A stretch of 64,000 nucleotides of DNA from an uncultured Pseudomonadota bacterium (GTDB lineage Bacteria > Pseudomonadota > Gammaproteobacteria > Steroidobacterales > Steroidobacteraceae). A program made the translations under genes and the position numbers. The stretch is taken from NCBI GenBank assembly GCA_937920275.1, contig CALGVD010000123.1, positions 1 through 64,000 of the forward strand. The letters run 5' to 3'. Below are positions 55,598-64,000 of this stretch, piece after piece (position 1 is the stretch's first letter; every line of letters begins with the position of its first letter). The notes under the pieces were generated by a model. The model was not told the origin of the DNA, ran no database searches, and saw nothing but the letters and a program-made list of their open reading frames with translations.

Positions 55598-58500
55598 TCA
55601 GACCGTGATCGCGAGGCCGCGGTAGATCCGTGCGCGGTAGCGGCTCTCCTGAGCCTCGACGATCGGCGCCGCAGCCAGCAGCACCGCATGCGCGAAGCGT
55701 TGGTACTCCTCGACCTGCTCGGCGGCATCGCGCGGTTCCTCGCTGCGCATACGCCGCGTCAGGTTGACCTGGTTCACAGGGACCCCGGTCGGCAGCCGCT
55801 CGTTCTCGACACCGAGGGTCGCGGTGAAGGCGTGCAGCGTGGTCTTGACGAAGTTCGCCATGGCGAACTGCGGCAGCGTGCCGCCCACCGGCACATCGGG
55901 CGACACCAGGATCAGTCGTGCACCCTTGAACAGGGAGACCTTGCGCGCGACGCGGAAGTGGTGCGTCAAGTTGGTCTCGACCAGTTCGGCAAATCCGGTC
56001 GCATCGAGGTGGTCCTTGCCGGCGACGCCGAACAAGGCCTGTGGGATCGGCGCAAGCGGCGTCGAGATGACTGCGGCGGGCGCACCGCCCTCGGCGTAGG
56101 CCGCGTCCATGCTGGCCTCCAGGCCATCATCCCCCACGGTCCGGTAGGACACGCGATCGTGGCCCAGCGCGCGGCCGAGCAGGGTGCGGATCTTTTCACC
56201 GGCCTCCGCGGTGCGGGTGAGCGTGACGATGCTGCCCACATGGGCCTCCGCAAGGAACAGCCGCGCGACGGCGACGAGCGGCTCGACCATATGCTCGCCG
56301 ATCAGCCAGACCGTCTCGCCTTCCATGCGCTGCACGCGCTCGGACTTGGCCCGACCGAAGAGCTCTCGCTCGGTGATGGTGCGCTCCTGCTGCAGGCCAC
56401 CCGAGGGCTCGAAGGTCTCGCCGGAGATCGCGCGGTCCGCCATGAAGAACACGGTGGCGAGCGCGACATCGATCTCGGTCGGCATGCGATGCAGATGCAA
56501 CATACCGAGCACACCGTCACGGATGCGACCGGCGTCCTCGTCGATGCGCAAGGGATCGACGAACGGCTCCGCAGGCTCAGGCAAGCGCATGACCCAAGCC
56601 TCAGCCCGCTCGCAGGCCTCGGGATCGAGCAGCACGCAGCCGTTTCGCAGGCGGGCGATCAAACGCATCGCCATCACCCGCGTCAACACATGCTTCAAAG
56701 ACGAGTGCGCGGCCTCCTCCAGGTGATGCACCGCACCGCGGATCTGCACGCCCGCCGCACGCAGCGGCGCCGGCACATGCGGGGCTTGCAACAGCCCGAC
56801 ATCATTGGGCTCGAGCGCGGCGAGCACGTCATCGAGAAGCCCCCCTTCGGCGAGGGTGCGCAGCACCGCGTCATGCACGAGGTTCAAGCGCTTGTTCTCG
56901 AGGATCAGCTTGGCGCGACGGCCGAAGAGCCCGGCTTTGCCGTCCTTGCCCTTCAGGCGTTGGCCCTCGACCGGACCCGGCGCGATGGCGTTGATCTGGA
57001 TCTCGGGTCCGACGAAGCGCGCGAGGTTCTCGACCAGCGCGCGTTGACCTGCTTTGGAGACCGCGTAATCCGAGCGGTTCGGGTACGGGACCGCGATGTA
57101 TTTCTCGCCGCCGAAATAGGAGCTGACATTGAGGATATAGCCGGAGCCTTGCCGCTTCATGAGCGGCACGACCTTCTCGATCAAGGAATAATTGGAGGTC
57201 AGGTTGGCGTTCAAGGTGTTCCGCCAGTCGCTAGGCTGGATGTCCACCGCCATCTGCTCGGCGCCGGCGACGCCCGCATTGTTGATGAGGTAGTCGATAC
57301 GGCCAAACGCCCGGAGCGTCTCGGAGACCGCCTTGCCGAGGGCGGCTTCATCGGCGACATCGATGTCGGCGAGCAGGCGCACGCGCTCCTTCGGACGGTT
57401 GTAGCCGATCTCTTCGAGCTCGTGCACGATCTCGTCGCGCAGCGACTTGAGCGGCCCTTCACGGCGTGCGGCCAGCATCACGCGCGCCCCCGACACCGCG
57501 AGCAGCCTCGCGAGCTGGCCGCCGATGCCGGCGGATCCGCCCGTCACCAACACGCACTTGCCGAGATGCAGGCCCATCAAGGATTCGATCCAGCCGAAGT
57601 CCGGCCGCGTCGAGCCGGTCGCATCGACCAGTGTGGCGGGGACATAGAGGTTGATCTGCGGCACGCGGCGCTTGGTGAAGAGCAGGCGTGCGCCCTGGTT
57701 CGCGGCGAAGGCGAGGCTGTGGTCCTCTTCGTTACCCCAGCGCACGACCTGGTTCGACCAAGTGGCGACCGGCCGCACACCGGCGCGCCACTGCACTTCG
57801 CTCTCATCGCGCCAGACGCGGATCAGCTGCTCGAGCCCGGCGCGCAGGATATCGGCGTAGACGTTACCTGCGCCATCCGAGCCGTTCGACAGGAAGATCA
57901 CCCGCAGCCAGGCATCGGGCGTTGAGCGCTCGCGCCAGAGACGGGACAGCGCACGCGCCACGGCCAGCCCGCCCGTGAGCTCGGCGCCGAGGAAGGCGTC
58001 GACATCGGCATCGCTGGCCTCGGCGAGCGGCGCATGGAAGCGCCAGGTCCCGAAGGCGGGCAACACGATCGCGCCGTGCAGCGGCTGATCTTGGGTGATG
58101 GTCTGCAGCGCGTTGACGAGCGTCTCCGGACGACGACGGTCGAAGAGTTCGGGCCGGATGCGTGCATCGGCCTCGCTGTCACGCAATCCCGCACGCGCCG
58201 CCTCGACGGCCTCCTCGGACCCGAGACCGAGGATGACCTGCGCGCCGCAGCCCGCTTGCGCACGCGCGATGGCGAGCGCATCAGCGACCTGGTCGCCCGC
58301 GGCGACCAGCACCGTTGAACCGGTGCCGTCGACGGTGCGCAGCTCCGGACGCGACGCCCAGGTGGAACGCGACTCATGCGGCACCTGCATGCCGTTGGTG
58401 ACCTCGAAGCCCTGCGCGCTGAAGGCGCGCGACTCGTCGCTGCCGAGGAACACGATGGAGTTGGCGACATCGTCGATGGTCGGGAAGGTGTAGTCCTCGC

Positions 58501-59356
58501 CCGAGGTCTCATCACGCCGCGACAGCGCCATCACCGAGAGGAAGTCGTTGGTGGTGGTGCCCTGCGGCGTGTTGCGCACCTTGTCCATGGCGCTGAACAC
58601 ATTACGGATGCGCGGGCCTTCGATGGGGCCCGGATACACCGTGTTGACGCGGATGCCCTTGGCGCCGAGCTGCAGCGCGAGCTGCTTGGAGAGCGCGCTG
58701 AGCGCAGCCTTGGGCATCACATAGGCCGACCGGCCGTAGTACTTGGTCCGCGAGAAGATGGTCGAGACGTTGATGATGCTCGAGCCGCGACCGAGGTGCG
58801 GCGCGACGGCACGCACCATGTTCCAGGCGAGACCGAGCAGGTTGCCGGCGGCATCGCGCACCGTCTCGGTGTCGGTGGACCCAGCGGCGCGCTGCGCCTC
58901 GAGTTCCTCGCGCGTCAGCGGCTGCTCGAAGATCGGCTGCTTGGGACCCGCGGATCCGGCGTTGTTGACGAGGATATCGATGCGGCCGTACTCGCGCATG
59001 ACCGCTTCGACGCCGAAACGCGCCTGCCCCGGATCGGCGGCGTCGAACGCAAGCGTCATCACATCCGCAGCGGGCGCAGCCGTCGCCGCCAGCAAGGACA
59101 CGCGCAGGGCGTCGAGTTTCTCGCGGTTGCGGCCGGTGAGCACGACCTTGGCACCCTCCTCGAGATAGCGGCGCGCGATCACCTGACCGATGCCGCCTGC
59201 AGCACCGGTGACGATCGCGACCTTGCCGATGAGACGGCCGGGGCGCAGGACCGCCGTGACGGTTCGGGCAGCGGTCTTCTTTGCGACCGGTTTCTTTGTG
59301 GCAGTCTTCTTGGCGGCGGTCTTTTTGGCGGCAGGACTCACGGGCGGGCTCCCCAT
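55598..59356 (-). CDS. mcr: Bifunctional malonyl-CoA reductase, two-domain SDR
   Basis: 1252 residues; the Chloroflexus enzyme is about 1220. Two tandem short-chain-dehydrogenase halves. Half 1: TGAAGGIG (50-57), NNAG (131-134), Tyr212-x3-Lys216 within VSTIFSRTKYYGRSAYVMPK. Half 2: TGGSAGIG (605-612), NNAG (692-695), Tyr764-x3-Lys768 within SYFGGEKYIAVPYPNRSDYA. Remembered Chloroflexus blocks match closely (GLHLGK-VLVTGGSAGIGG; RDG-LGMLHLHRMPTEIDVA; NQVNLTRRMRSEEPRD). The C-terminal half reduces malonyl-CoA to malonate semialdehyde and the N-terminal half reduces that to 3-hydroxypropionate, using NADPH. Residues 9-33 are a Lys/Ala-rich tail. ATG 59356 gives the full frame; GTG 59341, with GGGGAG 7 nt upstream and a GTGA overlap with pcs, may be the real start. 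Confidence 0.96.
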   Translation of the reverse strand: MGSPPVSPAAKKTAAKKTATKKPVAKKTAARTVTAVLRPGRLIGKVAIVTGAAGGIGQVIARRYLEEGAKVVLTGRNREKLDALRVSLLAATAAPAADVMTLAFDAADPGQARFGVEAVMREYGRIDILVNNAGSAGPKQPIFEQPLTREELEAQRAAGSTDTETVRDAAGNLLGLAWNMVRAVAPHLGRGSSIINVSTIFSRTKYYGRSAYVMPKAALSALSKQLALQLGAKGIRVNTVYPGPIEGPRIRNVFSAMDKVRNTPQGTTTNDFLSVMALSRRDETSGEDYTFPTIDDVANSIVFLGSDESRAFSAQGFEVTNGMQVPHESRSTWASRPELRTVDGTGSTVLVAAGDQVADALAIARAQAGCGAQVILGLGSEEAVEAARAGLRDSEADARIRPELFDRRRPETLVNALQTITQDQPLHGAIVLPAFGTWRFHAPLAEASDADVDAFLGAELTGGLAVARALSRLWRERSTPDAWLRVIFLSNGSDGAGNVYADILRAGLEQLIRVWRDESEVQWRAGVRPVATWSNQVVRWGNEEDHSLAFAANQGARLLFTKRRVPQINLYVPATLVDATGSTRPDFGWIESLMGLHLGKCVLVTGGSAGIGGQLARLLAVSGARVMLAARREGPLKSLRDEIVHELEEIGYNRPKERVRLLADIDVADEAALGKAVSETLRAFGRIDYLINNAGVAGAEQMAVDIQPSDWRNTLNANLTSNYSLIEKVVPLMKRQGSGYILNVSSYFGGEKYIAVPYPNRSDYAVSKAGQRALVENLARFVGPEIQINAIAPGPVEGQRLKGKDGKAGLFGRRAKLILENKRLNLVHDAVLRTLAEGGLLDDVLAALEPNDVGLLQAPHVPAPLRAAGVQIRGAVHHLEEAAHSSLKHVLTRVMAMRLIARLRNGCVLLDPEACERAEAWVMRLPEPAEPFVDPLRIDEDAGRIRDGVLGMLHLHRMPTEIDVALATVFFMADRAISGETFEPSGGLQQERTITERELFGRAKSERVQRMEGETVWLIGEHMVEPLVAVARLFLAEAHVGSIVTLTRTAEAGEKIRTLLGRALGHDRVSYRTVGDDGLEASMDAAYAEGGAPAAVISTPLAPIPQALFGVAGKDHLDATGFAELVETNLTHHFRVARKVSLFKGARLILVSPDVPVGGTLPQFAMANFVKTTLHAFTATLGVENERLPTGVPVNQVNLTRRMRSEEPRDAAEQVEEYQRFAHAVLLAAAPIVEAQESRYRARIYRGLAITV

Positions 59357-62300
59357 TCCTGGAAAAGTTCGTCACGGCTGCGCAAACCGGCGCGCGGCAA
59401 GGCATGGTTGACCACATAGTTGGCGCCCGCGTGGGTGTTGTCCCACATCGATTGATGCGCCTGCGGGAGCGCCTCCCAAGGCACCATCGTCGGCGGGCTG
59501 ACCTCGAGCTGTCCGGCGGCGATCATGTCGTTCATGCGCGCGACTTCGTAGGCGTTGCAGAGGTGGGTGCCCGCGATGGTCGCCGTCGGCATCAAGATGC
59601 GCCGTTGCCGCATCCAGACCTGCGGTGCATAGAAGGTGTAGCGTCGGCCCTGCATCGACTCGCAGTACACCACCCGTCCGGTGAACGGCTTCACCAAAGA
59701 GGTCGAGGCGGCGAGCGCATCGTGACCCGCACGCTCGACCACGAGGTCCGGATAGCCGCGCGGATTGTCGGCGGAGCGCAACCAACGACCGACCGCACTG
59801 CCCAGCGGCTTCATCGTCCGGTCCTGGAACTGCCGGACCGATTCTTTGAACCGACCGGTCTCGCGTTTCGCGTCCGGCATCGCGGGCAACGCCTCCGGCC
59901 AATCGAAGTCCGCGCCTTCCTTGCGGCGGATCTCCTCGAGCGACACCACGCCGCGCACCGCATCACCGAAGCCGAGCGACTGCACGAACTCGCGTTGCGC
60001 ATCGCTCAGGGTCGCCACGACGAGCCGACCGCCAGCGGCACGCACCGCTTCGATGGCCTCGAGACCCACGGGGTCGAGCAACGCACCGTGACCGACGCCC
60101 GTGCGGCCGTCATCACCGGGGACGACACCGTAATAGAGCAACACCGCCTCACCTGCCCGCAGGCCCGCGCGGCGCAGCATCTCTTCGGGCGACACTTCGC
60201 CCGGCTTACCGGCGAACGAGAACCAGTAGCCGCTGGTCGCGCCGTAGAACGTCAGCGTGCCGTGCTCGGCAAGCAGCTGGAACGAGCGCGGGAAGGATTC
60301 CTGTCCGGCGTGCGAGACCGCGTAGTCCGCGAGACGGCCGCCGGTCTGCGCACGCATCTCGGCGAGCAGCGGCTCACCGGCGCGTTCCCAGGCCGCGATC
60401 GCCTCGGGTGATGCCGGTACCGGCGTGAACGCTGCGGCCCAGCGCGGATCGCGCCGATCGAGCGCGCCGGTCGCGCCATGGCGCCGGATGAACGCTGCAC
60501 GCTCGGGGCTCGAGACGAGCCCGACCGCAGCGAGACCGTTGCGGGCGCCGCTCTTGAGCGCCTCGAATCCGGTGCCGGTCGCGGCGCCTTCGACGAAGAG
60601 CGTCTTGCCCGAACGGATGCGTAGCGTGGTGAACAGCGCGCGCACCACCGTACCCAAGTTGAGGACATAAGAACCGGCCGCTTCGAGCGTGAGGTCTGGC
60701 GGCAAAGGATGCAGCTGCGGCCCCTGTGCGACGAGGAACTGCTGATGGCTGCCGGTGTCGGTCTCGTAGCCCTGGATCGAGAACCCGGCGTACATCGGGT
60801 CGCGTGCAGCGAGCGGCGAGAGCAGGTCGCTCTGACCCGAGTAGACCGTGACAAGGTCGCCCACCTTGATGCGGCCCTCGCGCTTCACTTCGCTGCCGAC
60901 CGCCGCCACGAGGGCGACGCCGCCCGACCCGGTCACCTGATGGTCGAGGTCGTGGTTCTCGAACGGCGACACCGGGATACCGGTGAGCGCCCAGATATCA
61001 TTGAAGTTGACCTCGGAGGCGAGCACATAGACCAGTGCCTCGTTCGGCTCCGGATGCGGGACCGGCAACAGGATCTCGCGCTCCGAGTCCTTCGGCAGGC
61101 CGTGCGCCGGCGCGCCGGTCGCCGGGTCGCGTATGACGGCGTGACCGTACTGCCAACTGGGCAGTGGCGTGAGTCCGGGGAAGAACGCTGCGCCGACCGG
61201 CAGCAGCTCGCCCCGGCGCACCATCGCTGCGATGGCACGCTCGTCATCGATCGACGGGTCGGTCGTGCTCCGCACCGGCAAGGGTGCGCTGCGCTTGTCG
61301 AGGAAAGCCTGGATCCCAGCCTTTCCGCCTTGCGGATCGATCACCGCCTCGGCGAACAACTGCGCCTCGCGCGCCAGTCCCGCTGAGAACCCCTGCTCCC
61401 AGCCGGTGCGCACGGCATCGAGGATCCGCGCCGAGGTCGGCCCACGGCCGACGCGCTCGGCTTGCGCCAGCAACCGGACCACCTCCGGTCTCTGCAGCGT
61501 CGCCTCGAGTGCGTCGCGCCCCGGTCGCTGCCAGGCGATGTTCGCGGCCTTGCGTGCCGCGAACGCGCGCGCGACGAGGTTGCGTCCTGAAGGGGCAGCG
61601 ACGAATCCCGCCGCGAGGCGCGTGGCGAGCGACACCACATCCTCGCCCGGGTGTGCGCCCTCCGTACCGCTGCCCGCCAAGGCGTGCAGCAGACCATCGG
61701 CGCGCATCTCCTCCGCCGTGACCGTGCGCCCGCCCATGATGATCTCGAGCGCGCGGGCGAGCGGCGCGGCATGTCCGGCCTCTTCGAGCAGCCGCGGCAA
61801 TCTTTGGGTACCACCATAGCCCGGCAACAGGTTCAACCTCACCTCGGGCTGTCCGAAGCTCGCGAGCGGCTCGGCCACGCGGACGTGGCAGGCCATCGCG
61901 AACTCCATGCCACCGCCGAGCGCGACGCCGTTGATGGCGGCGATGGCGGGCTTGTCCATCGCCTCGATCTTGCGGAACGCGAGGTGCGCGTTGTTCGGCA
62001 GCGGCAACGCCTCCTCGAGCGTGTGCACATCCTCGAGCAGCTGACGGATGTCGGCGCCGGCGACGAACGCCGCTGAACCTTGACCCGTGAACACCACCGC
62101 CTTCACATCGTCGCGCCGCGAGACGTGGTCGATGACGATGTTGAGCTCGTCGAGCGCGCGCTCGTTGAGGGCGTTGACCGGCGGGTTGGTGACCGTCACC
62201 AAGGCGATGCGGTCGGGCGCACGGGCGCTGCGACGGCGGCGCGGCGGCCCGAGCGCGTGGTAATGGATGCGGAAGTAGCGGAAATCCTCGAACAGGCGCT

Positions 62301-64000
62301 GCTCGTCGGCGACGCGTTGGCGCTCCTGCCACTCATCGATGGCGCGGCGCAGTTCGCCGATCGATTCAGGGTTTCGCAGCGTCGAGGTGTCGCCCACATC
62401 CTGCCCTTCGACCAGCGCGCGCACCATGCGCCGCATGTACTTGCCGCTGCGGGTCTCCGGGAACTGCGCGACCTCGATGAAATCTTCGGGGACCGCGACC
62501 TGGCCTTTTTCCTGGCGCACGATCTCGATGAGCCGTCGTCGGTCCTCGGCGGCGAGCTTGCGGCCTGGCGCGGGACGCACGAAGGCGAGCGGCGTGAGCC
62601 CTTTCTGCGCGTGGGGCGCGCCGACCACGATCACGTTGCCGACCGGCGAATCCGGGGTGACCTGCTTGTCGCGAAGGATCGCGCCTTCGATCTCTTCGGT
62701 GCCGAGGCGGTGACCGGAGACATTGATGACATCGTCGGAGCGACCGTGCAGCGAGAAGCCGCCATCGGGATACTTCACGGCGAAGTCGCCCTGCGTGTAG
62801 GCGAGCCGGCCTTGCCAGCGTGTCCAGTAGGTCTTGCGGTAGCGCTCGAAGTCGCCGCGCCAGCTGCGCGCGATCCGACGCCCCTCGACGCGGAATCCAC
62901 CCTCATCGCCCCAGATGGTGCGGCAAAGATAGGGGAACGGCGCAGCGATCACGATCTCGCCCTTCTCGCCGACCTCGACCGGACGGGCCACGACGGAGCC
63001 CGCAGCATCAGGTTCGCCGTCGGCGACCCAGACATCGCCTGCGATCCAGGGCAGCGGGTAGGTGTGCGCGTCGGCGCGCAACGGGAAGTCGCCGTTGCCG
63101 AAGTGGTGCGTCCAGACGATGCCGCCGTGCTCGGTCGCCCAGTAGGCGTTGATGTACCAGGGGGTCACGAGCTCCATGCCGAACTGCTGCACCACCGGCG
63201 AGGTCGGCTCGGCGCAGAAGGTCGCGACGCGCAAAGAGCTGCGCGAGTAGGCGCGCACATCTTCGACGTTCTGGGGATCGGTCATCACGGTCTTGAGGAA
63301 GGTGACGCCGGCTTTGAATATATTGACCTTGTAGCGCTCGATGATGCTGGCGAAGCGCCCCGCGCCGGGGAACACCGGCGCACCCTCGGCGATGACGGTG
63401 GTCACGCGCGTGGTGAGCGCACCGCAGTACATGTAGCTCTGGCCGGTGATCCAGCCCGGGTCGGCGACGACATACATGACATCGCCCGGACGGGCGTCGA
63501 AGGCGACGCGCATGGTGTGCGCGACACCCGCAGCCCAGCCGCCGTGCACATGCACCACGCCCTTGGGCTTGCCCGTCGAACCCGAGGTGTAGATGAAGAA
63601 CAGCGGGAACTCGGCATCGAGCGGCTCCGGCGGCACCGCAGCCCACAGCGCCGCGACCAGCGAGGCGTCAGGCAGTGCGAGCAACGCGTCCTCGGAATCC
63701 ACGGCGAAACCGGCAGCCCGCGCCGCAGCGAGGATCTCGAGGGTGGCGGCATCGGTGAGTTCGTGACCCCAGCGGTCCCGCTCTGGCCGCCACAGCAGCC
63801 CGGGCAGCGCTGCGTGGCGCACCACGATGACGGTGTCGATCCGCGGTGGCACGGTCACCAGCGCCGAAGCGATGGCGGTGCGGATGCGGCTCGCCTCGGC
63901 GGAGCCGATGCCGGCCTGCGCCTCGAGCGCGCGGCCGACGCCGCGCATGACATCCGAGCGCTCGAGCGTGATCTCGTTCGCGGTGGCGGCACGGGCGCCG
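59338..64000 (-). CDS. pcs: Trifunctional propionyl-CoA synthase, N-terminus cut by window edge
   Basis: At least 1553 residues in the window; the Chloroflexus protein has about 1820, so some 250-300 N-terminal residues lie outside. Order of domains (numbered from the edge): a 3-hydroxypropionyl-CoA synthetase with P-loop YTSGSTGKPKG (137-147), CAEPTSPVVQQF, WATEHGG and the catalytic-lysine region RSGKYMRR near 520; an enoyl-CoA hydratase with GVALGGGMEFAMAC near 690 and PEVRLNLLPGYGGTQRLPRL; and a zinc-independent MDR acrylyl-CoA reductase with VEGAATGTGFEALKSG near 1135. Together they convert 3-hydroxypropionate, ATP, CoA and NADPH to propionyl-CoA. The gene precedes mcr and overlaps it by 19 nt (4 nt if mcr starts at its GTG). 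Confidence 0.95.
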   Translation of the reverse strand, partial: GARAATANEITLERSDVMRGVGRALEAQAGIGSAEASRIRTAIASALVTVPPRIDTVIVVRHAALPGLLWRPERDRWGHELTDAATLEILAAARAAGFAVDSEDALLALPDASLVAALWAAVPPEPLDAEFPLFFIYTSGSTGKPKGVVHVHGGWAAGVAHTMRVAFDARPGDVMYVVADPGWITGQSYMYCGALTTRVTTVIAEGAPVFPGAGRFASIIERYKVNIFKAGVTFLKTVMTDPQNVEDVRAYSRSSLRVATFCAEPTSPVVQQFGMELVTPWYINAYWATEHGGIVWTHHFGNGDFPLRADAHTYPLPWIAGDVWVADGEPDAAGSVVARPVEVGEKGEIVIAAPFPYLCRTIWGDEGGFRVEGRRIARSWRGDFERYRKTYWTRWQGRLAYTQGDFAVKYPDGGFSLHGRSDDVINVSGHRLGTEEIEGAILRDKQVTPDSPVGNVIVVGAPHAQKGLTPLAFVRPAPGRKLAAEDRRRLIEIVRQEKGQVAVPEDFIEVAQFPETRSGKYMRRMVRALVEGQDVGDTSTLRNPESIGELRRAIDEWQERQRVADEQRLFEDFRYFRIHYHALGPPRRRRSARAPDRIALVTVTNPPVNALNERALDELNIVIDHVSRRDDVKAVVFTGQGSAAFVAGADIRQLLEDVHTLEEALPLPNNAHLAFRKIEAMDKPAIAAINGVALGGGMEFAMACHVRVAEPLASFGQPEVRLNLLPGYGGTQRLPRLLEEAGHAAPLARALEIIMGGRTVTAEEMRADGLLHALAGSGTEGAHPGEDVVSLATRLAAGFVAAPSGRNLVARAFAARKAANIAWQRPGRDALEATLQRPEVVRLLAQAERVGRGPTSARILDAVRTGWEQGFSAGLAREAQLFAEAVIDPQGGKAGIQAFLDKRSAPLPVRSTTDPSIDDERAIAAMVRRGELLPVGAAFFPGLTPLPSWQYGHAVIRDPATGAPAHGLPKDSEREILLPVPHPEPNEALVYVLASEVNFNDIWALTGIPVSPFENHDLDHQVTGSGGVALVAAVGSEVKREGRIKVGDLVTVYSGQSDLLSPLAARDPMYAGFSIQGYETDTGSHQQFLVAQGPQLHPLPPDLTLEAAGSYVLNLGTVVRALFTTLRIRSGKTLFVEGAATGTGFEALKSGARNGLAAVGLVSSPERAAFIRRHGATGALDRRDPRWAAAFTPVPASPEAIAAWERAGEPLLAEMRAQTGGRLADYAVSHAGQESFPRSFQLLAEHGTLTFYGATSGYWFSFAGKPGEVSPEEMLRRAGLRAGEAVLLYYGVVPGDDGRTGVGHGALLDPVGLEAIEAVRAAGGRLVVATLSDAQREFVQSLGFGDAVRGVVSLEEIRRKEGADFDWPEALPAMPDAKRETGRFKESVRQFQDRTMKPLGSAVGRWLRSADNPRGYPDLVVERAGHDALAASTSLVKPFTGRVVYCESMQGRRYTFYAPQVWMRQRRILMPTATIAGTHLCNAYEVARMNDMIAAGQLEVSPPTMVPWEALPQAHQSMWDNTHAGANYVVNHALPRAGLRSRDELFQEWGARP

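Noticed and set aside
55061-57925. A 954-codon open frame on the plus strand
   Set aside because: Antisense to malonyl-CoA reductase and the MBL gene; its composition is that of a reverse-strand shadow in GC-rich DNA and shows no domain.

Overview
The window is 64 kb of dense, GC-rich bacterial DNA. It looks like a gammaproteobacterial chromosome. The evidence is gene order: divergent tesA / ybbA-ybbP; aroK-aroB-dgt beside a PBP1A gene; rdgB-hemW; rph next to yicC; gmk-rpoZ-spoT-ridA-recG; ubiC-ubiA; comF divergent from bioB; and a ctaC-D-G-E / SURF1 / ctaA / ctaB oxidase cluster. I cannot name a genus; a high-GC lineage near Xanthomonadales, Nevskiales or Steroidobacteraceae would fit. No rRNA, tRNA or CRISPR was seen.

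Layout. 1-7.5 kb: a secreted amidohydrolase (cut by the left edge), a membrane metallophosphoesterase, and the YbbAP-like ABC transporter divergent from tesA. 7.5-21.3 kb: housekeeping genes (fadD, dgt, aroB, aroK, PBP1A, gltA, an M48 protease, rpmE, hemW, rdgB, rph). 22.3-31.6 kb: an accessory block wedged between yicC and gmk, which are normally neighbours. 31.6-39.6 kb: gmk, rpoZ, spoT, ridA, recG, ubiC, ubiA, comF. 39.6-44.7 kb: biotin operon bioB-bioF-[photolyase-like]-bioC-bioD. 44.8-53.3 kb: complete aa3-type cytochrome c oxidase and its assembly genes. 53.3-55.6 kb: a lipoprotein amidase and an MBL-fold hydrolase. 55.6-64 kb: two giant overlapping genes for a bifunctional malonyl-CoA reductase and a trifunctional propionyl-CoA synthase (cut by the right edge).

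The two regions of most interest are these. (1) The pcs-mcr pair encodes every step from malonyl-CoA through 3-hydroxypropionate to propionyl-CoA. These are the signature enzymes of the Chloroflexus 3-hydroxypropionate bicycle, here in a proteobacterial setting. The reductase carries an unusual lysine/alanine-rich N-terminal tail. (2) The yicC-gmk block carries two extra copies of the yicC 3' end, which look like attachment-site scars of integrative elements. The cargo is: a DUF433-type antitoxin with a PIN-like toxin broken by an amber codon; an unrecognised, translationally coupled cassette of lipoprotein, secreted calcium-loop protein and membrane protein; a second, truncated copy of that cassette; and a START-domain membrane protein / desaturase / FAD-monooxygenase operon. 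No integrase is present.

Functional links. The oxidase cluster contains the catalytic subunits, heme A synthesis (ctaA, ctaB) and copper/heme insertion (ctaG, SURF1) together. Biotin made by the bio operon is the cofactor of acetyl-CoA carboxylase, which would supply malonyl-CoA to the pcs-mcr route; that last link is inference.
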